This document shows positions 17,895 to 26,764 of a stretch of 64,000 nt of DNA, one piece after another. Under the pieces are notes generated by a model. The model was given only the letters and a program-made list of their open reading frames with translations, had not been told where the DNA came from and ran no database searches. Every line of letters starts with the position of its first letter. The first letter of the stretch is position 1. Made by a program: the position numbers and the translations under genes. Source of the DNA: Flagellimonas meishanensis (GTDB taxonomy: Bacteria > Bacteroidota > Bacteroidia > Flavobacteriales > Flavobacteriaceae); the NCBI RefSeq assembly GCF_019880545.1, contig NZ_JAINVW010000003.1, positions 1,054,001 through 1,118,000 on the forward strand. The letters are read 5' to 3'.

Positions 17895-20363
17895 TTGACC
17901 GACCCTCGCGCCATACTGATCCTTTTGTTGATGCTTTTGGCGCCTTCCCTTAGGGCACAGACAGCCACGGTTTACGGCATTGTCCTGGACGAAAACCAAA
18001 ATCCAATATCCCAGGTGAACATAGTTGTTGGGAATAGGGGCACCAATTCCGATATTAATGGACACTATATCATAGAGGTCGTATCCGAAAAGAAGAACAC
18101 GCTGACATTTTCCCATTTGGGCCATGAAAATGTGGTATTGGAAGATTTGATCCTGAACACGAACGAGACCTATGAGTTCAATCCAGTGATGAAAACAGGT
18201 GTCATTCAGGTTGCTGGGGTGGATGTATCCGCCACAGGCACCAAAAGTATAGATGGCATCACCACGGTAAGTCCAGAAATTGTACGTAAGATCCCTGGGG
18301 CCAATGCCGGGGTGGAAAACATCCTTAAGCTTTTGCCCGGTGTCTCCTTCAACAATGAGTTGAGCACACAATACCATGTGCGGGGTGGTAATTTTGATGA
18401 AAATCTGGTGTATGTGAACGGAATTGAGGTATACCGCCCCTTTTTGATACGTTCGGCACAGCAAGAAGGCCTTAGCTTTGTCAACAGTGACATGATTTCT
18501 GGATTGAAGTTTTCCGCAGGTGGATTTCAATCCAAATATGGTGATCGGCTCTCCTCTGTTCTTGATATTACCTACAAAACCCCGGTTAAATTTGGCCTAC
18601 GCCTGGATGGCAGCTTATTGGGGGCCAGCGGCACATTGGAAACTGCATCAGAGAACCAACGGTTTACCACCATAACCGGATTACGGTACCGCAACAACAG
18701 CCTTTTGGTGAACAGTCAACAGACCGAAACCAACCTAAACCCAACATTTGTGGATCTACAGACTTGGCTCACCTATCGTTTCTCAAAAAAATTCCACCTA
18801 AACTTTTTGGGCACCTACTCCATAAATGATTATGAAAACGAACCTCTCACGCGTCAAACCAATTTTGGTACTTTGAATGACCCTCAGTTGCTCCTGGTTT
18901 TTTATGAGGGCATGGAAAACAACAAATATAACAGCGCTTTGGGAGCAATAAAGGCTGATTATTTTGTTCAGGACAACACCAAATTATCGTTTACAGGCTC
19001 TGCTTATCATACCCAAGAGCGGGAATTCTCGGATGTTATCGCCTCTTACGAACTGGGTCAGGTGGATACCGATCTCGGGAGTCCCAATTTGGGCGATGCC
19101 ATTTCCACCAGAGGGGTTGGGTCACAACTGAACCGGGCGCGCAACCAGTTGGATGCCCTTATCTTCAATTTTTCACATCGAGGGGTGCACAAAAGGAACG
19201 GTGCCTCACTGGAATGGGGATTAAAATATGCCCACGAGGATTTCCGCGACCAACTCCGTGAATCCGAATTTGTAGACTCCGCTGGTTTTTTTATTCGTCC
19301 TTCAGAACCCGATTTTGTCAACAATCAGCCGGAAGAACCTTTTACGGCAGATATTGTACCCATAGAATCGGCCAGGGCGACGAATTTTGTCAAAACAAAT
19401 CGGTTTTTGGGTTTTGTACAATATGGATCACATATGCAATGGGGCCGCAGTGACATTTATTGGAACCTTGGAGTGCGCGCACAGCATTGGAGGTTGAGTG
19501 GTGATGGAATAAGCACTACGTCTCAGACCATCTGGAGTCCCCGTGGCCAATTTTCGATCAAGCCGGATTGGAAAAGTGACGTACTCTTCCGTTTTGCCGT
19601 GGGGAGTTACCAACAACCCCCCTTTTATCGGGAGCTGCGCAATCGCACTGGGGAGATCAATCCCAATGTTGAGGCGCAAAAATCAATTCATTATGTGTTG
19701 GGAAGTGAGTATAGTTTCAACCTTTGGGAACAACCGTTCACACTCATCGGAGAGGCTTACTACAAGAATTTGTACAATGTAAACCCCTATACCATCGAGG
19801 ACGTTAGGATTCGCTACGCCGCGGAGAACAATGCCAAAGCCTATGCCTATGGATTCGATTTCAGGTTGACAGGTGCTTTTGTGCCTGGGACCCAGTCGTG
19901 GGTAAGTCTTGGGTATTTGCAAACTGAGGAAAACATAGCGGGGCGGGGATACATATCAAGGCCAACGGACCAACGTTTTAAACTGGCCGTACTCTTTCAA
20001 GATTACGTGCCGAGCATTCCCAATCTCAAGCTTTATCTCAATCTTGTTTACAACACCGGTGTTCCCGGTGGTTCCCCCAATAATGCGGACCCATATAATT
20101 TTCAGAATAGATTAAGAGACTACAGGAGGGCCGATATGGGAATTTCCTATATTTTTGCAGACGAAAAAAACAACCACCCCAAAGGACACTGGTTGCATAT
20201 ATTTGAAGAGTTCCACGTTGGTTTTGAGATTTTCAACATGTTCAACAACCAGAACTCCATAACAAATACTTGGGTTAGGGACGTAGACACAAGGCAGCAG
20301 TTCGCTGTTCCCAATTTTTTGACCAGTCGTATCCTCAACCTCAGGTTTGGGATGCGTTTTTAA
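17895..20363 (+). CDS. TonB-dependent receptor with carboxypeptidase-regulatory-like domain
   Basis: Outer-membrane beta-barrel receptor of 822 aa. A signal peptide ends at about residue 22 (SLRAQ). A beta-sandwich domain follows (VYGIVLDENQNPISQVNI, about 25-100), then the plug (GVENILKLLPGVSFNNE, QYHVRGGNFDENLVYVNG) and a 22-strand-type barrel to the end, where LRFGMRF supplies the terminal aromatic. No SusD partner is adjacent, so this is not a typical polysaccharide locus. The substrate is unknown. The start is TTG at 17895; the only nearby ATG (17931) would leave too short a signal peptide. Confidence 0.92.
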   Translation: MTDPRAILILLLMLLAPSLRAQTATVYGIVLDENQNPISQVNIVVGNRGTNSDINGHYIIEVVSEKKNTLTFSHLGHENVVLEDLILNTNETYEFNPVMKTGVIQVAGVDVSATGTKSIDGITTVSPEIVRKIPGANAGVENILKLLPGVSFNNELSTQYHVRGGNFDENLVYVNGIEVYRPFLIRSAQQEGLSFVNSDMISGLKFSAGGFQSKYGDRLSSVLDITYKTPVKFGLRLDGSLLGASGTLETASENQRFTTITGLRYRNNSLLVNSQQTETNLNPTFVDLQTWLTYRFSKKFHLNFLGTYSINDYENEPLTRQTNFGTLNDPQLLLVFYEGMENNKYNSALGAIKADYFVQDNTKLSFTGSAYHTQEREFSDVIASYELGQVDTDLGSPNLGDAISTRGVGSQLNRARNQLDALIFNFSHRGVHKRNGASLEWGLKYAHEDFRDQLRESEFVDSAGFFIRPSEPDFVNNQPEEPFTADIVPIESARATNFVKTNRFLGFVQYGSHMQWGRSDIYWNLGVRAQHWRLSGDGISTTSQTIWSPRGQFSIKPDWKSDVLFRFAVGSYQQPPFYRELRNRTGEINPNVEAQKSIHYVLGSEYSFNLWEQPFTLIGEAYYKNLYNVNPYTIEDVRIRYAAENNAKAYAYGFDFRLTGAFVPGTQSWVSLGYLQTEENIAGRGYISRPTDQRFKLAVLFQDYVPSIPNLKLYLNLVYNTGVPGGSPNNADPYNFQNRLRDYRRADMGISYIFADEKNNHPKGHWLHIFEEFHVGFEIFNMFNNQNSITNTWVRDVDTRQQFAVPNFLTSRILNLRFGMRF

Positions 20364-20372
20364 ACAAAACCG

Positions 20373-21023
20373 ATGAAAAAAATCTTTATTCTTATCATGT
20401 TTTTTGCCATAGCCCTGGTTTCAGCGCAAAAAAACATTTATGAGCATAGAAGATTTGATGCTCTTTCCGAAGACCACGAAGTTTTGGCCATAATTCCATT
20501 CATTGCCAATTTGGACCTTGACAACGAGGTGGATGCCAATGAGTTGGCCAACTTGGCCGAACGGGAGGGGTTTGCTGTACAAAATGCGCTTGAAACTTAT
20601 TTTTCCAAGCGGAAGAAACGGAAAAAGTTCAACGTGGAGTTCCAGAATATCGAGGACACCAATGCCCTATTGTCCCAAAAAGGGGTAACCTATGGTAATT
20701 TGGACATCTATACAACCCAACAGTTGTGCGACATACTGAAGGTAGATGGAATCATAAGTGGCACGCTGACCTTGAATATCCTGCTTTCAGAGGGTGTTCC
20801 CACTACTTTTAGCCTTTTGGATTATTTTGGTGGTAATGCCGACTACGGACGAATTGGCATCAAGGTAAGTGATGGCACCACAGGGAAGTTATTGTGGAAA
20901 TACGAGAAGGGAATTACCAAAAAAACGGGCAAGAACACCACGGAACTCATAGACCGAATGATGAAAATGGCTTCCCGAAAATTTCCTTACGACAAGGAGA
21001 AAAAGAAAAAAAACAAGAACTGA
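20373..21023 (+). CDS. Exported protein of unknown function
   Basis: A 216-aa protein with a signal peptide (FFAIALVSAQ, cleavage near 19). The remainder alternates helix and strand, with HEVLAIIPFIANLDLD, LCDILKVDGIISGTL and ISDGTTGKLLWKYEKG-like features that resemble the periplasmic nucleotide-like fold of CsgG/GNA1162-type lipoproteins; this resemblance is by eye only. The tail is a run of Lys and Asn. It follows the TonB receptor by 9 bp and is probably cotranscribed with it. Its stop abuts the stop of the convergent cysteine desulfurase gene. Confidence 0.75.
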   Translation: MKKIFILIMFFAIALVSAQKNIYEHRRFDALSEDHEVLAIIPFIANLDLDNEVDANELANLAEREGFAVQNALETYFSKRKKRKKFNVEFQNIEDTNALLSQKGVTYGNLDIYTTQQLCDILKVDGIISGTLTLNILLSEGVPTTFSLLDYFGGNADYGRIGIKVSDGTTGKLLWKYEKGITKKTGKNTTELIDRMMKMASRKFPYDKEKKKKNKN

Positions 21024-22172
21024 TCAGCCCAACGCAAATTCCTTGAGGATGCCCACAGTGTAATCCAGTTCCTCCTTGGTATTGTACTTTGAAAAAGAAA
21101 AGCGAAGGGATGGTTTTTCCAACTCTCCGGGAGGCAAAATTTCGGTCAACACATGCGACCCCAGATTACTTCCGGACTGACAGGCGCTTCCCTTGGAACA
21201 CGCAATGCCCTTCAAATCGAGATGAAACAACAGCATAAGCCCTTTTTGTTTGTCAAAGGGCAATCGCACATTGGCCAGCGTATAGGTGCTTTTGTCCAAA
21301 TCGCCGGATAGTCCATTAAATTGTACCTCTGGGATTTCTTTTTTGATATTTTCAACAAAATAGCGTTTCAAGTCTTTCACGTATTGCATTTCCTGCTGCA
21401 AGTTTTCATAGGCCTGGACAAAGGCTTCCTCAAGGCCCACAATATTGTGGAAGGGTTCCGTTCCCGCTCTAAAACCGCGTTCCTGAGATCCCCCAAAAAT
21501 AAATGGTTTGAGTCCTGCATTTTTTCTGATGAAAGCAAATCCTATTCCCTTCGGACCATGGAATTTATGTGCCGCAGCGGTCATAAAATCAATGGGAATG
21601 GACTGCACGTCCCAAGGATAATGCCCGATGGATTGTACCGTGTCGGAATGGAAAAGTGCTCCATATTGCCTACAAAGCGTCCCTATCCCTTCAATGTCCA
21701 GTATGTTTCCGATTTCATTGTTCACATGCATCAGACTCACCAACTTATTGCTATCGTTTGATGACAAAAGGGGCTCCAAATGGCTTAGCTTGGGATTCCC
21801 ATGCTCGTCCAAATCCACAAACTCCAACGCAATCCCGTATTCTTTTTTCAATTCCTCGGCCGTATGCAAAACGGCATGATGCTCCACTTTGGACGTAATT
21901 ACTGTCTGTACCCCAAGGTCGCGAACCGCGCAGCGCAGAATCATATTGTCAGCCTCAGTGCCTCCCGATGTGAAAATAATCTCCGAAGGCTGTGCATTCA
22001 TCGTCTTGGCAATGGTCTTACGGGCTTTTTCAACGGCCGTTTTCGCAGACCGGCCAAAACTATGTGTGGAGGACGGGTTTCCGTAAAACTCCGCCAAGGC
22101 CTGTTGCATCTTGGCAATCACCTCGGGTCTCACCTGGGTGGTGGCCGCGTTATCGAGATATATTTTTTGCAT
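21024..22172 (-). CDS. Cysteine desulfurase (NifS/IscS family)
   Basis: PLP enzyme of 382 aa releasing sulfur from cysteine for Fe-S clusters or thiolation. The N-terminus IYLDNAATTQVRPEV is typical. EIIFTSGGTEADNM binds PLP phosphate, AAHKFHGPKGIGF carries the Schiff-base Lys, and GSACQSGS carries the catalytic Cys. No suf or isc scaffold genes are nearby, so the acceptor is not known. The mobile-loop Cys with a short surrounding insert suggests the NifS/IscS-type group rather than SufS. Confidence 0.95.
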   Translation of the reverse strand: MQKIYLDNAATTQVRPEVIAKMQQALAEFYGNPSSTHSFGRSAKTAVEKARKTIAKTMNAQPSEIIFTSGGTEADNMILRCAVRDLGVQTVITSKVEHHAVLHTAEELKKEYGIALEFVDLDEHGNPKLSHLEPLLSSNDSNKLVSLMHVNNEIGNILDIEGIGTLCRQYGALFHSDTVQSIGHYPWDVQSIPIDFMTAAAHKFHGPKGIGFAFIRKNAGLKPFIFGGSQERGFRAGTEPFHNIVGLEEAFVQAYENLQQEMQYVKDLKRYFVENIKKEIPEVQFNGLSGDLDKSTYTLANVRLPFDKQKGLMLLFHLDLKGIACSKGSACQSGSNLGSHVLTEILPPGELEKPSLRFSFSKYNTKEELDYTVGILKEFALG

Positions 22173-22196
22173 GAATTGCTATCGTTTACACAAGAC

Positions 22197-22204
22197 CAAA
22201 AATA
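22197..22204 (-). promoter_or_regulatory. Putative -7 element (TATTTTTG) for the cysteine desulfurase gene
   Basis: On the minus strand an exact TAnnTTTG box lies 25 bp before the ATG at 22172. No clear TTG is seen at -33. Confidence 0.45.
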
Positions 22205-22268
22205 GGGGATTTAAGTTAATTTCATTTAAAGTATCGGGAATGAGTAGGCTATTAAAATGGAATTCCTT

Positions 22269-22276
22269 TAAATTTG
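22269..22276 (+). promoter_or_regulatory. Putative -7 element (TAAATTTG) directly before a lipoprotein gene
   Basis: An exact TAnnTTTG match ends 4 bp before the ATG at 22281. If used, transcription would start at or next to the ATG, giving a leaderless mRNA. No -33 TTG is visible, so this may be chance. Confidence 0.3.
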
Positions 22277-22280
22277 GAGC

Positions 22281-22799
22281 ATGGTAAAATTTTTAAAAGC
22301 AGTGCCTATTTTTTGCCTCGCGATGTCCTGTGGCGATGGCGACCTTCAAATCGAAACTATCGATTTTGATAGTGCATCGGTGCAGTTTTGTGACGCTCCC
22401 CAGGCGGAGGGCACCAATCTCCTGTTCAAATTGAATGCTTCGGAGAGCCTTATCCTTGAACTACAGAGCGGAGTCCTCAACAAGGGCATTGTGGGCGAAG
22501 TCATCACTACCGAAAGTACCGTTCCGGGACAGTCCAAGCTTACCTACCGAATTTTTGATGCCAATGTAAGTACCAATTATTTTTGTGATGAACTGCCACC
22601 TGTATCCCCTCTTGTTTTGGATGAAATTGAGGCCCAGGACGGCCTTGTCATCATAGAGACCAGAGCCAATGAAGGCAGCACCAATTTTGTGCACACCATA
22701 AGCTTAAGTGGGGTGACCTTTGTAACAGAGTCCGGCGAGCGCATCACCAATCTTTCCATAAATGAGTTCGGGGAAGTGACCACCGCTGTTCCCGATTAG
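22281..22799 (+). CDS. Putative lipoprotein of unknown function
   Basis: A 172-aa protein with a lipoprotein signal (FCLAMSC; lipidation Cys about residue 17) followed by GDGD, a pattern often seen in surface-exposed lipoproteins of Bacteroidota. The mature part is beta-rich with three further Cys residues and ends in short strands (ERITNLSINEFGEV). I do not recognise the family. Its last 4 bp (TTAG) are shared with the stop of the convergent Smr gene. Confidence 0.72.
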   Translation: MVKFLKAVPIFCLAMSCGDGDLQIETIDFDSASVQFCDAPQAEGTNLLFKLNASESLILELQSGVLNKGIVGEVITTESTVPGQSKLTYRIFDANVSTNYFCDELPPVSPLVLDEIEAQDGLVIIETRANEGSTNFVHTISLSGVTFVTESGERITNLSINEFGEVTTAVPD

Positions 22800-23338
22800 G
22801 CATTTTGGAAAATATATACCTCCGTTGCCCCTAATCCATATTTTTGATAATCTGCATCGTAATACTCCAGGTTATCGTACTTTTTGAAGAGATAATATAG
22901 TTCTTCCTTAAGTATGCCCTCCCCAACGCCATGAATAAAGACTACTTTTTGGATACGTTTGTCAATGGCAAAATCCAATTGCCGCTTTGCGGTTTCCAGT
23001 TGAAGGTTCAATATGTCGAACTTGCCCATTCCCCTGGTAGATTTCACCAATTGGTGAATGTGCAAATCCACTTCCATCTTAGGGGCATTCCTCTGTTTAG
23101 GCTTTGTTGATGGAACCTTGCCCCTTTTTTGCTGTTCTTTTTGTTCCTTTACCTGGGCCACCTCAAAATTGCTGACCGTAATGCCATCCTCCACCTTTAC
23201 CACTTCATGAATGGGATACCTAAGGGGAAAACCATCCTGTCCCACCAGAACCACCTCATTTCCATGCAAAGCCTCAACCCTTCCCGAAATGGCCTCGTCC
23301 AGGACTTCCACATAATCCCCTACTTTAATGTTGCTCAT
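22796..23338 (-). CDS. Smr domain protein with N-terminal KOW-like domain
   Basis: A 180-aa protein. Residues 1-50 form a small beta domain (VGDYVEVLDEAISGRVEAL), a charged linker follows, and residues about 85-178 form an Smr domain (VDLHIHQL at its start, FIHGVGEGILKEEL at its core) like the C-terminal domain of MutS2. Smr domains can nick nucleic acids or act on stalled ribosomes. The central DUF2027 segment of longer Bacteroides relatives is absent. Function in the cell is not known. Confidence 0.85.
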   Translation of the reverse strand: MSNIKVGDYVEVLDEAISGRVEALHGNEVVLVGQDGFPLRYPIHEVVKVEDGITVSNFEVAQVKEQKEQQKRGKVPSTKPKQRNAPKMEVDLHIHQLVKSTRGMGKFDILNLQLETAKRQLDFAIDKRIQKVVFIHGVGEGILKEELYYLFKKYDNLEYYDADYQKYGLGATEVYIFQNA

Positions 23339-23381
23339 GATATACGTTGTTCAAAAAGTTGCAGGAAAGTTCATCAGAAAG

Positions 23382-23389
23382 CAAAAATA
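23382..23389 (-). promoter_or_regulatory. Putative -7 element (TATTTTTG) for the Smr gene
   Basis: On the minus strand this exact -7 match lies 44 bp upstream of the ATG at 23338. The divergent DUF2752 gene starts 31 bp away on the other strand, with its own near-consensus TATTTTTC at 23394-23401. Confidence 0.4.
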
Positions 23390-23419
23390 ATAGTATTTTT
23401 CTTGGCAGTAATAGCAAGC

Positions 23420-23728
23420 ATGTACCTTAAACCAACCATTTATCTGCTCAGCGCAAAGGACTATATGTTGCCATGCCTCAACAAGGAGTTGTTGGGCCTG
23501 GAATGCCCCGGATGTGGGTTACAACGGTCGGTATTGCTGCTTTTTGAAGGGCAATTTTTGGAAGCTTTCAAAATGTACCCAGCTATTTTCACCTTGATTC
23601 CCTTTGTACTGCTATTGGCAAGCAGTAAAATTTTCAGTGCCAAACATCTCAACCCTTGGATAATTGGTCTTGGAGTGGCCAGTGTGGGCTTGATCTTAAT
23701 AAATTTCATCATAAAATTGATACCTTAA
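23420..23728 (+). CDS. DUF2752 small membrane protein
   Basis: A 102-aa membrane protein with the DUF2752 hallmark MLPCLNKELLGLECPGCG followed by LQRS, here at about residues 14-35, and two hydrophobic helices after it (FTLIPFVLLLAS and the C-terminal GLGVASVGLILINFII). The three Cys of the hallmark could bind metal or form disulfides; the family function is unknown. The start is uncertain: ATG 23420 is used, TTG 23402 is possible and would add a hydrophobic N-terminus. Two CCC-motif genes follow at 10-bp spacing, so the three genes form a tight operon. Confidence 0.78.
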   Translation: MYLKPTIYLLSAKDYMLPCLNKELLGLECPGCGLQRSVLLLFEGQFLEAFKMYPAIFTLIPFVLLLASSKIFSAKHLNPWIIGLGVASVGLILINFIIKLIP

Positions 23729-23738
23729 ACTTTATATT

Positions 23739-24062
23739 ATGGAACAAAAAAATTTACCCAACGTTACCATTGCCTTGGTTTTGGCCATTCTTTCCTTTGT
23801 TTGTTGCTGCTTTGGAGGGGTCCCGGGACTTCTTCTAGCGGGAATAGCCTTCTTTCTGGTAAAAAAGGATGAAAAGACCTATGCCGAAAATCCTGATATG
23901 TATTCCAATTATAAGACATTGAAAACGGTCAAGACCGTCGCGATCATAGGGATGATCTTGGGTGCACTTTACTTCTTCTATTCAATGTGGTCCATCAATC
24001 AAATGGGTGGATGGGACGGATACATGGAGAAAGTGAACGAAATGATGGAACAATACCAATAA
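23739..24062 (+). CDS. CCC-motif small membrane protein (copy 1)
   Basis: A 107-aa protein with two predicted membrane helices. The first (ALVLAILSFVCCCFGG) contains three consecutive Cys at its end; the second is VAIIGMILGALYFFYSM. Between them is a hydrophilic loop with KKDEKTYAENPDMY. The family is known only as CCC-motif membrane protein, with no function. The next gene is a diverged copy 10 bp downstream. Confidence 0.85.
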   Translation: MEQKNLPNVTIALVLAILSFVCCCFGGVPGLLLAGIAFFLVKKDEKTYAENPDMYSNYKTLKTVKTVAIIGMILGALYFFYSMWSINQMGGWDGYMEKVNEMMEQYQ

Positions 24063-24072
24063 CATTAAAACT

Positions 24073-24384
24073 ATGAGCCAACAACCTTTACCAGGCGCTG
24101 GAACCGTGCTGACAATGGGCATCTTGTCCATTGTTGGTACCTTGTTCTGCTGCGGACCCTTCGGGGCAATTTTTAGCATTATAGGATTGACCAAAGCGAA
24201 GACCGCTACACAACTCTATGAACAGAATCCAGAGGGGTACACCGATTTTAGCAATGTGAAAACGGGCAAGATATTGTCCTATATAGGGTTGGCCTTGGCG
24301 GTCATCTCCTTGATTTTGCTTATCCTTTACTTTGGATTTATCGCAGCCATGATTTCTGCCGGTGAATGGAGTGGCGATTACTAG
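24073..24384 (+). CDS. CCC-motif-like small membrane protein (copy 2)
   Basis: A 103-aa paralogue of the preceding gene: helix 1 MGILSIVGTLFCCGPFG has CC instead of CCC, the loop keeps the Y-x-x-NPEGY pattern, and helix 2 is ILSYIGLALAVISLILLILYF. The order helix, Cys, NP-Y loop, helix is the same in both copies, indicating duplication and divergence. Its TAG stop shares 4 bp (CTAG) with the stop of the convergent recQ gene. Confidence 0.82.
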   Translation: MSQQPLPGAGTVLTMGILSIVGTLFCCGPFGAIFSIIGLTKAKTATQLYEQNPEGYTDFSNVKTGKILSYIGLALAVISLILLILYFGFIAAMISAGEWSGDY

Positions 24385-26582
24385 TTCGCCACTTCACTGA
24401 TGAATTTGAGACGGTACAGGCGTAGCTCCTCATCTTCATAATCGCCTTCGAATTCTTCTATAGCATCCGAAATGGAATCGGTTGCGGCCTCCAAGAAGTA
24501 TTCGTGGATTTCCTCTTGCTGGTCCTCGTCCAGGATTTCATCTATCCAGTAACCAATGTTCAATTTGGTCCCACTGAAAACGATCTGTTCCATTTCTTTG
24601 ATGAGTTCCTGAAGTTCCAACCCTTTGGCAGAAGCTATATCGTCCAGGGGCAGCTTTCGGTCGATACTTTGGATCACGTAGAGCTTTAGTCCAGAATTGG
24701 CCCCTGTACTTTTTACCACAAGGTCATCGGGCCGCACTACATCATTTTCTTCCACATAGGTAGTAATAAGGTCAACGAAGGGTTTGCCATATTTTTTGGC
24801 CTTACCCTCACCCACTCCTTGTATATTGACCAACTCGTCAATGGATATGGGGTATTTCAAAGCCATATCCTCCAACGACGGATCTTGGAAGACCACAAAG
24901 GGTGGCACTTCCATTTTTTTGGCTTCTTTTTTGCGCAGATCTTTGAGCAACCTTAGAAGCATTTCATCGGCCACTGCCCCATTAGACTTTGCCGCCATGA
25001 TCTCTGCTTGGTCGTTCTCCGCGGAATACACATGGTCCTTTGTCATTAGAAAGGATTGTGGTGCTTTTAGAAACTCCTCCCCTTCCCGGGTCAGGTGCAA
25101 GATCCCATACCTTTCTATTTCCTTTTTTAGGAGCCCGGCCACAAGAACCTGCCTTGCCAGGGCCATCCAATAGGCTTTGTCCCTTTCGGCACCAATGCCA
25201 AAAAACTCCTTTTCATCCGTTTTGTGGGAAGAAATCATCGCATTGACCTTTCCCACCAAAATTTTGACTATTTCCTTGGTCTTGAATTTTTCATTGGTCT
25301 CCTTTACGACCCGAAGGAGTTTTACCACTTCCTCCCCTGCCTCTTCTTTGGGCTTAGGATTCCTGGCGTTGTCATCCATGTCAGCGCCTTCGCCGTTCAC
25401 CGCATCAAATTCCTCCCCAAAATAATGGAGTATGAACTTTCTACGGGACATGGATGTTTCGGCATAGGCCACAATTTCCTGTAGCAAGGCATTGCCAATT
25501 TCTTGCTCCGCTACAGGTTTTCCAGACATGAACTTCTCCAGTTTCTCCACATCTTTATAGGAATAAAAGGCCAAGCAATGGCCCTCCCCGCCATCGCGAC
25601 CGGCTCGGCCCGTTTCCTGGTAGTAACTCTCAATGCTCTTGGGGATATCGTGATGTATTACAAAACGGACATCGGGTTTATCTATGCCCATCCCAAAGGC
25701 TATGGTGGCCACTACCACGTTTACTTCCTCCATAAGGAACATGTCCTGATATCTGGCCCGGGTCTTGGCATCGAATCCTGCGTGATAGGGAACGGCACTG
25801 ATACCATTTACTTGGAGCACCTGTGCCAATTCCTCCACACGTTTTCTGCTGAGGCAATAAATGATTCCCGATTTTCCCTGATACTGTTTTACAAATCGGA
25901 TGATGTCCGCGTCCACGTTTTGGGTCTTGGGTCGCACTTCGTAAAACAAATTGGGCCTGTTGAACGAAGCTTTGAACACTTTGGCATCCGTCATGCCCAA
26001 ATTCTTGATAATGTCCTCTTGCACCTTGGGTGTTGCCGTGGCCGTAAGGCCTATAATGGGAATATCATCACCCAAACGATCTATTATGCCCCTGAGATTT
26101 CTGTATTCCGGCCTAAAGTCATGGCCCCATTCCGAAATGCAGTGGGCCTCATCCACCGCAACGAAGGATAGCCGAACATTTTTCAAAAACTCCACGTTCT
26201 CGTCTTTCGTAAGGGATTCTGGGGCTACATACAGCAGTTTGGTAAGTCCGTTGACCACATCTTCCTTCACCTGTTTCACCTCGGTCTTGGTCAAGGACGA
26301 ATTAAGTACATGGGCAATGCCTCTTTGTTCAGAAATTCCGCGAATGGCATCCACTTGATTCTTCATCAGGGCTATCAATGGCGACACCACAATGGCAGTG
26401 CCCTCCTTCATGATGGCCGGTAGCTGGTAGCACAATGATTTTCCCCCTCCGGTGGGCATGATCACAAATGTATCCTTGTCCTCTAGAATGTTGTGTATCA
26501 CCTTTTCTTGCAGGCCCTTGAACTTTGAAAAACCAAAATATTTTTTTAGGGAGGAATGTAACTCGGTACTCGTAAGGCTCAT
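24381..26582 (-). CDS. recQ: ATP-dependent DNA helicase RecQ
   Basis: A 3'-5' DNA helicase of 733 aa for recombination and repair. Walker A is MPTGGGKSLCYQLP (about residue 40), the DEAH box is VDEAHCISEWGHDFRPEY, and motif VI is QETGRAGRDG. An RQC region follows. An HRDC domain lies at about 550-620 (PPFVVFQDPSLEDMA) and is followed by a C-terminal extension rich in acidic residues. The zinc-binding Cys cluster of E. coli RecQ is not evident after motif VI; the segment runs straight into a charged linker (NARNPKPKEEAGEE), which fits the common long Bacteroidota form. Confidence 0.96.
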   Translation of the reverse strand: MSLTSTELHSSLKKYFGFSKFKGLQEKVIHNILEDKDTFVIMPTGGGKSLCYQLPAIMKEGTAIVVSPLIALMKNQVDAIRGISEQRGIAHVLNSSLTKTEVKQVKEDVVNGLTKLLYVAPESLTKDENVEFLKNVRLSFVAVDEAHCISEWGHDFRPEYRNLRGIIDRLGDDIPIIGLTATATPKVQEDIIKNLGMTDAKVFKASFNRPNLFYEVRPKTQNVDADIIRFVKQYQGKSGIIYCLSRKRVEELAQVLQVNGISAVPYHAGFDAKTRARYQDMFLMEEVNVVVATIAFGMGIDKPDVRFVIHHDIPKSIESYYQETGRAGRDGGEGHCLAFYSYKDVEKLEKFMSGKPVAEQEIGNALLQEIVAYAETSMSRRKFILHYFGEEFDAVNGEGADMDDNARNPKPKEEAGEEVVKLLRVVKETNEKFKTKEIVKILVGKVNAMISSHKTDEKEFFGIGAERDKAYWMALARQVLVAGLLKKEIERYGILHLTREGEEFLKAPQSFLMTKDHVYSAENDQAEIMAAKSNGAVADEMLLRLLKDLRKKEAKKMEVPPFVVFQDPSLEDMALKYPISIDELVNIQGVGEGKAKKYGKPFVDLITTYVEENDVVRPDDLVVKSTGANSGLKLYVIQSIDRKLPLDDIASAKGLELQELIKEMEQIVFSGTKLNIGYWIDEILDEDQQEEIHEYFLEAATDSISDAIEEFEGDYEDEELRLYRLKFISEVAN

Positions 26583-26678
26583 TTCCGTATTTTCAATTTA
26601 TATCAACCTGAGAAGGCTGGAAAGGTTCAAATTTCCAATATCAATCCAACACAAAAGGTATTCCATCTTTCTTCGTGG

Positions 26679-26706
26679 TTTGTAAAAGATAGTTTGATTA
26701 GTTTTG
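26679..26706 (+). promoter_or_regulatory. Putative promoter TTTG-N16-TAGTTTTG for the kpsF operon
   Basis: TTTG at 26679-26682 and an exact -7 box TAGTTTTG at 26699-26706 lie in the AT-rich divergent gap between recQ and kpsF. The 16-bp spacer is one base shorter than the usual range. Confidence 0.5.
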
Positions 26707-26764
26707 TAATCTTAAATATAACATATTCTTTTAGGAATACAATCTAGCTAATCAGTTAATTACA

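Noticed and set aside
17895-20363. SusC-like receptor of a polysaccharide utilisation locus
   Set aside because: No SusD gene or glycoside hydrolase is adjacent; the neighbours are an M23 peptidase and a small exported protein.
25503-26171. 222-codon plus-strand open frame
   Set aside because: Antisense to recQ, over its intact helicase motifs; no promoter or family signal.
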